DNA of 5,206 nt, taken from the NCBI GenBank assembly GCA_023381235.1, contig JAMCTV010000125.1:1-5206 (forward strand), written 5' to 3'. Shown here one piece after another: positions 1 through 4,414 of the stretch (position 1 is the stretch's first letter; each line of letters begins with the position of its first letter). Source of the stretch: Gammaproteobacteria bacterium. GTDB taxonomy: Bacteria; Pseudomonadota; Gammaproteobacteria; SURF-13. A program made the translations under genes and the position numbers. The notes under the pieces were generated by a model. It was not told where the DNA came from. It searched no databases and was given only the letters and a program-made list of their open reading frames with translations.

Positions 1-2
1 GA

Positions 3-209
3 TCTAAAGGGAAACCCTTGATACGCAAAGTGCTGGCATCCACAGTCCCCTGGGCCGGCTCACCCGCCTTGGCCTTCCTCGGCGCGGACAAGGTGATCGA
101 AACCATGTTCGTACACTCCTTACTCATTGGTCTGGTGACGGTGCAACTGTGGGAGGCCATGCTATGGCTGGGCGGATACCTGATGAGCAAGCTGCGTAGC
201 TTGGTGTGA
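3..209 (+). CDS. Small membrane protein, 3' part (5' end probably outside window)
   Basis: I do not recognise this protein. The frame is open from the left edge to a TGA at 207-209 and gives about 68 residues. A TTG at 18 with a purine-rich AAAGGG 6-8 bases upstream could be a start, giving 63 residues. The lack of any upstream stop and the absence of an ATG near that point make a gene cut by the window edge equally or more likely. The C-terminal half holds one clear hydrophobic segment, from about FVHSLLIGLVTVQLW to LWLGGYL, followed by a basic tail (SKLRSLV). This suggests a single-pass or C-terminal membrane helix with the tail in the cytoplasm. It has the same orientation as the TA operon 125 bases downstream and could be the preceding member of a cassette-like array, but no clear recombination site separates them. 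No function is proposed. Confidence 0.4.
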   Translation, partial: SKGKPLIRKVLASTVPWAGSPALAFLGADKVIETMFVHSLLIGLVTVQLWEAMLWLGGYLMSKLRSLV

Positions 210-299
210 GGCCGGTGCAAGACATGACGCGCACCTCTCAACCTGACATGAGTTGTCTCTCACTCCGGTTGGTCACTTGAGGCAATACCGTTTTAGCCA

Positions 300-328
300 T
301 TGACATGATGTAGCCATATGGCTACAGT
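300..328 (+). promoter_or_regulatory. Sigma70-type promoter of the HigB/HigA-like TA operon
   Basis: A perfect -35 hexamer TTGACA (300-305) is followed after exactly 17 bases by TACAGT (323-328), a 4/6 match to the -10 consensus. Transcription would start about 6-8 bases downstream, at or next to the ATG at 335. The toxin mRNA may therefore be leaderless or nearly so, which fits the lack of a good Shine-Dalgarno before that ATG. The spacer and -10 are overlapped by a perfect palindrome. Confidence 0.7.
309..326. promoter_or_regulatory. 18-bp perfect palindrome, probable TA autorepression operator
   Basis: TGTAGCCATATGGCTACA is a perfect inverted repeat with no loop (9+9). It fills most of the promoter spacer and covers the first four bases of the -10 hexamer, so a bound dimer would block RNA polymerase. 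Autorepression by an HTH antitoxin or the toxin-antitoxin complex is the general rule for this family. The sequence shows the site; the identity of the binder is inferred from the antitoxin gene in the same operon. Confidence 0.7.
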
Positions 329-334
329 TAGCGG

Positions 335-484
335 ATGATCGAAATTCGCAAGACCGGCGTCTTTGCTCAATGGCTCGACGACCTACGTGACAACCAGGCC
401 AGAGCCCGTGCCGGTGGTGATAAGAGCACTCAAGCCAAAGATATCAAGACTGCCTTGCGCCTCGCCCGCAATCTTTCGGAGTAA
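335..484 (+). pseudogene. HigB/RelE-superfamily addiction-module toxin with a large in-frame internal deletion
   Basis: The 49-residue product begins MIEIRKTGVFAQWLDDLRD and ends with a stretch containing GGDKSTQAKDIKTALRLA. These match the two ends of the 'addiction module killer protein' family (RelE/ParE superfamily, Gp49-like), whose members are usually about 95-110 residues. In the family, the N-terminal helices run into a central segment of strands (a region around GNPGDVKPVG...ELRIDYGPGYRVYF) before GGDKSTQ. Here the N-terminal block ends at about residue 25 (QARAR) and GGDKSTQ follows at residue 27, so roughly 45-50 residues are missing without loss of frame. The missing part is most of the beta-sheet core, so RNase or toxin activity should be gone. 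The ORF remains open, its promoter is intact and the antitoxin starts 5 bases after its stop. The short peptide may still be made. The ORF is too short for most gene callers. Confidence 0.75.
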
Positions 485-489
485 TCACT

Positions 490-789
490 ATGGCCAAGAC
501 TGTTACTACTCGCTATGACGTTGCCGAACACCTCAGAACCCCTGAGGAAATGGCCGCCTACCTCGAAGCTTGCTTCGAAGAGGCGAATGGAGACGCCGCT
601 TTCATTGCCAAGGCACTAGGCGACATTGCCCGTGCGAAGGGCATGGCGCAGGTTGCGCGCGATGCCGGCCTATCCCGTGAGAGCCTTTACAAAGCTCTTT
701 CCGGTGAGCGTAGCCCCGGTTTCGACACCATCCTCAAAGTCATCGGGGCTCTGGGACTCAAGTTGCATGCCGAAGCCGGTCATACCTGA
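490..789 (+). CDS. HigA-like antitoxin of the addiction module (HTH protein)
   Basis: This 99-residue protein matches the 'addiction module antidote protein' family that is paired with the HigB/Gp49-like killer protein. After an N-terminal segment (TTRYDVAEHLRTPEEMAAYL), a helix-turn-helix occupies about residues 52-72 (MAQVARDAGLSRESLYKALSG), followed by a conserved tail with FDTILKVIGALGLKL. The length is normal for the family and nothing is broken. It should bind the toxin and repress its own operon, most likely through the 18-bp palindrome at 309-326. The start is supported by GGAG at 478-481, 8 bases before the ATG and lying inside the end of the toxin gene, so the two are translationally linked. 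With the toxin internally deleted, the antitoxin is now an orphan that could still act as a regulator or as protection against a related toxin elsewhere. Confidence 0.88.
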   Translation: MAKTVTTRYDVAEHLRTPEEMAAYLEACFEEANGDAAFIAKALGDIARAKGMAQVARDAGLSRESLYKALSGERSPGFDTILKVIGALGLKLHAEAGHT

Positions 790-795
790 CGAGGC

Positions 796-918
796 GCCCA
801 ACCCTCGTTCGAGCCTCACCGCTCCCTCCGGTCGCGGCTGTCGCCCGCTCGTGATTAAAGGTAAACTCAGCTTACCTTTAATCACTCGGGGTGCGTCTCA
901 ACACGCGTCCCGTTAGCC
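796..918 (+). other. Probable integron attC (59-base-element-type) recombination site
   Basis: Starting 6 bases after the antitoxin stop, the region has attC architecture. R'' is GCCCAAC (796-802), an exact match to RYYYAAC. L'' is GTTCGAG (807-813), similar to the L'' of well-known cassettes such as aadA1. At the other end L' is CTCAAC (897-902) and R' is GTTAGCC (912-918), with the core G^TTAG. L'' and L' pair as GTT-C-GAG with CTC-AAC, leaving one unpaired base, the extrahelical-base arrangement characteristic of attC. Pairing continues as CACC (817-820) with GGTG (890-893). The interior carries a 14-bp perfect hairpin. The total of 123 bp suits a long, VCR-like attC. Weak points are the unequal R-L spacers (4 versus 9 bases) and R' fitting GTTRRRY only up to GTTAG. 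Strand exchange would be expected between G912 and T913. Confidence 0.58.
851..885. repeat. Perfect 14-bp inverted repeat with 7-base loop, inside the attC-like site
   Basis: GTGATTAAAGGTAA (851-864) and its exact complement TTACCTTTAATCAC (872-885) flank the loop ACTCAGC. The element is AT-rich inside an otherwise GC-rich stretch. No T-run follows on the plus strand, so a rho-independent terminator is unlikely. Its position fits the variable terminal structure of an attC hairpin. It could also impede readthrough between the TA operon and the Mrr gene. Confidence 0.8.
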
Positions 919-940
919 GTCAACAACAGAAGAATTAAAC

Positions 941-1849
941 ATGGCGATACCTGATTACCAGTCAATCATGCTTCCCTTACTCCGTTTCGCTGCGGATGGA
1001 AACGAACATTCCCTCCGGGAAACAATCGAGGGCTTGTCTGAAAGGTTCGGGCTTACGGACGCAGAAAAGAATGAGCTGTTGCCGAGCGGACAACAACCAA
1101 GGTTCGACAACCGCGTTGCCTGGGCGCGTTCTTATATGAGTAAGGCGGCCTTGTTGGAGGCTACGCGGCGTGGGCATTTCCGTATCACCCAACGCGGTCG
1201 GGAAGTCATGTCCAAGAATCCATCCGATATCAATGTGAAGTTCTTGGAGCAATTCCCCGAGTTTGTAGAGTTCAGAGCAAAACACCGAGAACGGGATGAA
1301 ACCACAGGAACCGCAGAAACAGAAACCCTGCAAACACCCGGCGAGCTTCTAGAAACCGCGTATCAGAAACTTCGCGAAGACCTCTCGGCTGAGCTTCTGA
1401 AATTCGTAAGGGAGTGTTCCCCTTCCTTCTTCGAGCGCCTCGTCATCGACGTACTGGTGAAAATGGGCTATGGCGGCTCCCGAAAGGAAGCCGGTAAAGC
1501 CATCGGCCGTAGCGGCGATGAAGGCATTGATGGAATCATTAACGAAGATCGCCTTGGCCTTGATGTCATCTACATTCAGGCCAAGCGGTGGCAGGCTACG
1601 ATCGGGCGCCCTGAAATTCAGAAATTCGCGGGCGCCCTGCAAGGGCATCGCGCGAAGAAGGGAATCTTCATCACCACCTCTGACTTCAGCCGTGAAGCTG
1701 AGGAATATGTGGTGAGAATCGATTCAAAGATCGTGCTCATAGATGGCGAGCAGTTAGCTCAACTCATGATTGACCATAATGTTGGGGTTACTCCCGTCAC
1801 ATCGTATGAAACAAAGAAAATTGACAGTGATTACTTTATTGAAGGTTAA
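941..1849 (+). CDS. mrr: Mrr-type restriction endonuclease (Type IV, modified DNA)
   Basis: The 302-residue protein corresponds end to end with E. coli Mrr (about 304 residues). Residues 1-93 form the N-terminal winged-helix DNA-binding part (MAIPDYQSIMLPLLRF..., ending in a RGHFRITQRGREVM segment). A charged linker spans about 94-150. Residues 153-280 are the Mrr catalytic domain of the PD-(D/E)xK fold: FFERLVIDVLVKMGYGG with Glu165, then GDEGIDG with Asp197, then YIQAKRW with Gln213 and Lys215, then GIFITTSDFS. All expected active-site residues are present. Family members cut DNA carrying foreign methylation, and E. coli Mrr can also attack its own chromosome under high pressure or when an incompatible methyltransferase is present. 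The start is supported by AGAAG at 928-932, 8 bases upstream. The gene stands alone, with no methyltransferase or partner in the window, and its flanks carry inverted cassette-end sequences. Confidence 0.93.
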   Translation: MAIPDYQSIMLPLLRFAADGNEHSLRETIEGLSERFGLTDAEKNELLPSGQQPRFDNRVAWARSYMSKAALLEATRRGHFRITQRGREVMSKNPSDINVKFLEQFPEFVEFRAKHRERDETTGTAETETLQTPGELLETAYQKLREDLSAELLKFVRECSPSFFERLVIDVLVKMGYGGSRKEAGKAIGRSGDEGIDGIINEDRLGLDVIYIQAKRWQATIGRPEIQKFAGALQGHRAKKGIFITTSDFSREAEEYVVRIDSKIVLIDGEQLAQLMIDHNVGVTPVTSYETKKIDSDYFIEG

Positions 1850-1874
1850 CGGCTAACAACAGGTTTCAGCGCGG
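1849..1874 (+). other. Half attC-like site at the 3' end of the Mrr gene
   Basis: ACGGCTAAC (1849-1857), starting at the last base of the Mrr stop codon, is the exact inverse of GTTAGCCGT at 912-920. It is followed by a 5-base spacer and GTTTCAGC (1863-1870). This is the R''-spacer-L'' pattern of an attC left half. In an integron cassette the R'' at the 3' end must pair with the cassette's own 5' bases after circularisation, and here it does so over 9 bases. No matching L'/R' half (such as GCTGAAC followed by GTTAG) is visible downstream; the sequence runs into a hairpin repeat instead, so the site appears truncated. Confidence 0.42.
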
Positions 1875-1876
1875 TA

Positions 1877-1909
1877 GGATGGATGAAGCGTAGCGCAACC
1901 CATCTATCC
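1877..1909. repeat. Hairpin-forming intergenic repeat resembling a common proteobacterial dispersed repeat
   Basis: GGATGGATG (1877-1885) pairs with CATCTATCC (1901-1909) with one imperfect position, around an interior that can pair again (GCG-TAG-CGC at 1888-1896). The pattern of a 'GTAGGATGG' arm, a core of the AGCGTAGCGCAACC type and a 'CCATC' arm resembles short repeats scattered between genes in many beta- and gammaproteobacteria. Only one copy is in this window, so dispersal is inferred from recall of similar elements. It lies directly after the half attC-like site. Confidence 0.5.
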
Positions 1910-1996
1910 ATAAACACGGATGCAAATGCATGCTGCCTCGAAAAATGCTAAACTTAAAAAAGTGATTCCTGACCTGGCCAAGCGAGGATTCTGCTC

Positions 1997-2203
1997 ATGA
2001 GACAAGTCGTGATTGCCGCGGGGGAGGATGGCTACTGGATTGCAGAATGTCCCAGCTTACCCGGCTGTATCAGCCAGGGCCATACCCGTGAAGAAGCTAT
2101 CGAGCACATCAAAGAGGCGATAGAAGGATATATCGCCGCCTTGCAAGAGGATGGCCTGCCCATTCCCGAAGAACACTTCGACACCCTGCTGGTTGCCGTG
2201 TGA
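1997..2203 (+). CDS. hicB: HicB-family antitoxin
   Basis: The 68-residue protein shows the HicB (UPF0150) signature: strand RQVVIAAGEDGYWIAECPSLPGC, then SQGHTREEAIEHIKEAIEGYIAAL, and an acidic tail with EDGLPIPEEH. This is the partial RNase-H-like fold that covers and neutralises the HicA mRNA interferase. It is the short form, with no C-terminal helix-turn-helix or ribbon-helix-helix, so it is unlikely to repress its own promoter strongly. GAGGA at 1984-1988, 8 bases before the ATG, supports the start. A weak extended -10 (TGCTAAACT, 1946-1954) lies upstream without a convincing -35. The hicA start overlaps its stop by 4 bases (GTGA, 2200-2203), so translation is coupled. The gene looks intact while its toxin partner is not. 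Confidence 0.9.
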   Translation: MRQVVIAAGEDGYWIAECPSLPGCISQGHTREEAIEHIKEAIEGYIAALQEDGLPIPEEHFDTLLVAV

Positions 2204-2421
2204 GTAAATTGCCCAGGCTGTCAGGCCGGGACTGTGTAAAAGCCTTGGCTAAAGTTGGTTTTTACCAAAAACGTCAACACGGCAGCCATATCATCCTGCG
2301 CCGCAATCAACCATTTGCTCAATTGGTAGTTCCTGACCATAAAGAACTTGATTGAGGCACCTTGCGTGCCATCCTGCATCAAGCCAATCTCAGTATTGAT
2401 GAGTTCAATGCTCTGCTCTAG
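2200..2421 (+). pseudogene. hicA: HicA toxin (YcfA-type mRNA interferase) with an internal stop
   Basis: From a GTG at 2200, overlapping the hicB stop, the frame reads SKLPRLSGRDCVKALAKVGF and then a QHGSHIIL segment with the conserved catalytic His (residue 30). It continues to VVPDHKELD and a TGA at 2353-2355. The same frame carries on with GTLRAILHQANLSIDEF to a TAG at 2419-2421, exactly as in full-length relatives, where HKELDRGTLRAI is typical. The stop therefore most likely arose from an Arg codon by CGA to TGA, a single transition. The product would be 51 residues instead of about 73, keeping the active-site His but losing the C-terminal helix of the small double-stranded-RNA-binding-like fold. 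Loss of toxicity is likely but not certain. No recoding signal is evident. Confidence 0.85.
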
Positions 2422-2503
2422 GGTGTGTTTGAAAATGACGTGTGGACAACCTAAATAACAGATTACTCATCTTGTAGGCCTAGTTTACATAAGAGGATTC
2501 GTC

Positions 2504-3533
2504 ATGCCTAAGCGCATCGTCATCTGTTCTGACGGCACATGGAATACGCCCGACCAGAAAGACCGGGGACAGATCAGGCCGAGTAACGTGGCCAAGATGG
2601 CGCTGGCGGTGGCGCGCCAGGATGCGCGCGGAATGGAGCAACGGGTTTTCTACGACAAGGGCGTGGGCACGCATTGGTGGGATCGCATGAGGGGCGGGGC
2701 CTTTGGCGCTGGCTTGTCAGAAAATATCGAGGATGCGTACCGGTTTCTGGTGGAAAACTATGAGCCGGACGACGAGATTTATCTGTTTGGTTTCAGCCGG
2801 CGCTTATACCGCGAGAAGCACCGCCGGGCTGATGCGCAACTGCGGGTTGCTGAAAAAGGAACACGCAGATAAATTCCAGCAGGCTTATGCCTTGTATCGT
2901 CGCAGAGACGATCAATCCAATCCGAATTCGGTTGAAGCACAGATATTCCGCAGGATGTACGCGCACGAAGTGCGTATTAAATGCATCGGCGTGTGGGACA
3001 CCGTGGGTGCGCTGGGCATCCCGCTGCGCGGCATGCGTTACATGAACAGGCTGATGGGGCTGGAGTTTCACGACGTGAAGCTGAGCAGTTACGTGGATCA
3101 CGCCTATCAGGCGCTGGCGATAGACGAGAAGCGCGCGCCGTTTGCGCCGAGCATCTGGCAGCAGCCGCCGCACGCGGTGGGTCAAAAACTGGAACAAGTG
3201 TGGTTTGCCGGTGTGCATACCAACGTCGGCGGTGGTTACGAGGACAGCGGTCTTTCCGACACCACCTTCCTGTGGATGAAGGAAAAGGCGCAAGGCGCGG
3301 GGCTTGCCTTTGACGAGGACTACATCAGGGAAAACATCGCCCCCGGATGGGATGGCGAGTTGCGCGACTCAAAGACGGGGCTTTACAAACTTACACCCGA
3401 CTACCATCGCCCCATCGGTCTGTGTGAAAACGCCGAGGAGAAGGTCCATCCCGATGCGATGCGCCGCTACAAAACCGTCCCGGCCTATAAGCCGGACAAT
3501 TTGACGGATTACCTCAAGCGCACAGGCGGTTAA
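2504..3533 (+). pseudogene. DUF2235 alpha/beta-hydrolase (Tle1-like fold), frameshifted at the nucleophile elbow
   Basis: The start at 2504 has AGAGG 7 bases upstream. The first frame gives KRIVICSDGTWNTP (the DUF2235 N-terminal strand with the SDGTWN motif), then FYDKGVGTHWWDRM and DEIYLFGFSR. After about 2798 it drifts into unrelated sequence and stops at 2872. The second frame takes over at GAYTARSTAGLMRNCGLLKKEH and runs to 3533. It includes GVWDTVGALGIP (Asp at 2997-2999) and WFAGVHTNVGGGY (His at 3216-3218), the other members of the predicted Ser-Asp-His triad. Joined, they form one protein of about 343 residues. Restoring two bases near 2798-2800 recreates the family motif GFSRGAYTAR, so a 2-base loss is the simplest explanation, with G-run collapse in sequencing as an alternative. 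Intact relatives are lipase-type hydrolases, some of them T6SS phospholipase effectors. No T6SS gene is present here, so an effector role is unsupported. Confidence 0.88.
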
Positions 3534-3536
3534 CGG

Positions 3537-4403
3537 TTACGTTGCGGCGGCGGATTTGCGCAAGCGCCGTTCGCCGCGCAGGGTGCGCCAGGCGATCCAA
3601 AGCTGGCGTAACGGGGTGAGCGCCATACGCTGTCCCGGCGGGTGATAATCGTTGCGTTCCAGCTCATCGAGCCATGCGAAATAGAGTTTCGCCTCGGTGA
3701 GCAGGGGGAGCTGCCGGTAACGATCAGCTTCGGGCAGTTGAGCGAGGGCCTTGCCGTAGTACTCGTGCGCGCGCTGGGCCTGGAACTTTATCAGTTCCTT
3801 GAGCTTATCGCCTGCCGTGTTTTCTTTCAGGTTGCTGAAGTTCACTCCAAAACGGTTCATTTCATCCAGCGGTATAAAAAGCCGCCCGCGCAGCGCATCC
3901 TGGCGCAAGTCCCTTATGAAACGCACCAGTTGCAGCGCCACGCCCAGATCGTTGGCGAATTTGAGCGTGGCGCGCTCGGTATATCCCAGAATCTCCACGC
4001 TCATCAGCGTCACCATGCTGCTTACGCGATGGCAGTAGAGCAGCAGTTCCTTGAAGGAGTTGTAGTGAGCGACGTCCAGCCCCATGTGCACGCCGTCCAG
4101 GATTTCCAGAAACTGCTCAACGGGGAGAGTGTGGCGCTGCGTGAGAGGCAGCAGCGCCTTGGTCACGGGATGCTGCGCATGGCCTTGAAAGGTGCGCTGT
4201 AGTTCATCGCGCCACCAGTTCAGTTTCATGCGTGCGACGGCGGGATCGCTGCATTCATTCAGCACGTCCAGCAGTTCCTGGCGCAAGGCGTGCAGCGCGG
4301 TGATGGCGTCGCGTTGCGGTTGCGGCGCATACAGCAGACTGTAGTACAGCGTTGAACCGGGCGGCGCGGCCTTGTCCCGGCAGTAGCCTTCCTGCAGCAT
4401 CAT
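3537..4403 (-). CDS. Squalene/phytoene synthase family protein, HpnD-like, with degenerate first Asp motif
   Basis: The 288-residue protein matches the presqualene/phytoene synthase family along its length: YCRDKAAPPGSTLYYSLLYAP at the N-terminus, AITALHAL, MKLNWWRDEL, HPVTKAL, LYCHRVSSMV, and ANDLGVALQLVRFIRDLRQDALRGRLFIP. The second Asp-rich motif keeps both aspartates (Asp165 and Asp169, DLRQD). The first motif, usually like REVDDVVDE, is here RQELLDVLNE (residues 41-50), leaving one Asp of the three. The usual QLTNILRD has also become QLVRFIRD. Family enzymes condense two prenyl diphosphates using Mg bound by both motifs, so normal catalysis is doubtful and a changed role is possible. The start 11 bases after the rmuC stop suggests one operon. 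No hpnC or hpnE lies nearby. The next Met codon (Met2) is an equally possible start, and no strong ribosome site is seen. Confidence 0.85.
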   Translation of the reverse strand: MMLQEGYCRDKAAPPGSTLYYSLLYAPQPQRDAITALHALRQELLDVLNECSDPAVARMKLNWWRDELQRTFQGHAQHPVTKALLPLTQRHTLPVEQFLEILDGVHMGLDVAHYNSFKELLLYCHRVSSMVTLMSVEILGYTERATLKFANDLGVALQLVRFIRDLRQDALRGRLFIPLDEMNRFGVNFSNLKENTAGDKLKELIKFQAQRAHEYYGKALAQLPEADRYRQLPLLTEAKLYFAWLDELERNDYHPPGQRMALTPLRQLWIAWRTLRGERRLRKSAAAT

Positions 4404-4414
4404 GCGGCGGACAT

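Noticed and set aside
235..274. Possible attC upstream of the TA operon, with GTTGGTC at 268-274 as R' (6 of 7 bases complementary to the R'' GCCCAAC at 796-802).
   Set aside because: The partial complementarity is suggestive for the 5' end of a TA cassette. However, no proper R'', L'' and L' set can be placed between the stop at 209 and this point, and the only candidate R'' (TCTCAAC, 235-241) would make the site too short. Not called.
851..885. Rho-independent terminator for the TA operon.
   Set aside because: The stem is perfect, but it is AT-rich and followed by ACTCGGGG-like sequence without a T-run (TCGGGG on the plus strand). It fits an attC variable structure better.
626..916. Overlapping open frames over the antitoxin and the attC-like region, on both strands (626-916 plus, 670-885 minus).
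   Set aside because: They have no recognisable protein features, lack ribosome sites and overlap a well-supported antitoxin gene and a hairpin. They are frame shadows.
2421..2503. Possible insertion-sequence end at GGGTGTGTTTGAAAA after hicA.
   Set aside because: No matching inverted end, target duplication or transposase is found in the window, so the similarity to IS ends is too weak to call.
2798..2803. Programmed ribosomal frameshift in the DUF2235 gene.
   Set aside because: There is no slippery heptamer, no stop codon at the shift point and no obvious stimulatory element. A simple single-base skip would also leave out the residue between Ser and Gly of the motif. A 2-base deletion or sequencing error is simpler.
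2793..3293. Long minus-strand open frame (166 codons) opposite the DUF2235 gene, and a 110-codon plus frame at 2981-3313.
   Set aside because: Both are antisense or alternate-frame shadows of the strongly conserved DUF2235 reading frame. Their sequences are His/Arg-rich and low in domain character.
3642..4202. 186-codon plus-strand frame opposite the HpnD-like gene.
   Set aside because: The minus strand carries a continuous family match over the whole region. The plus frame has no motif and no ribosome site.
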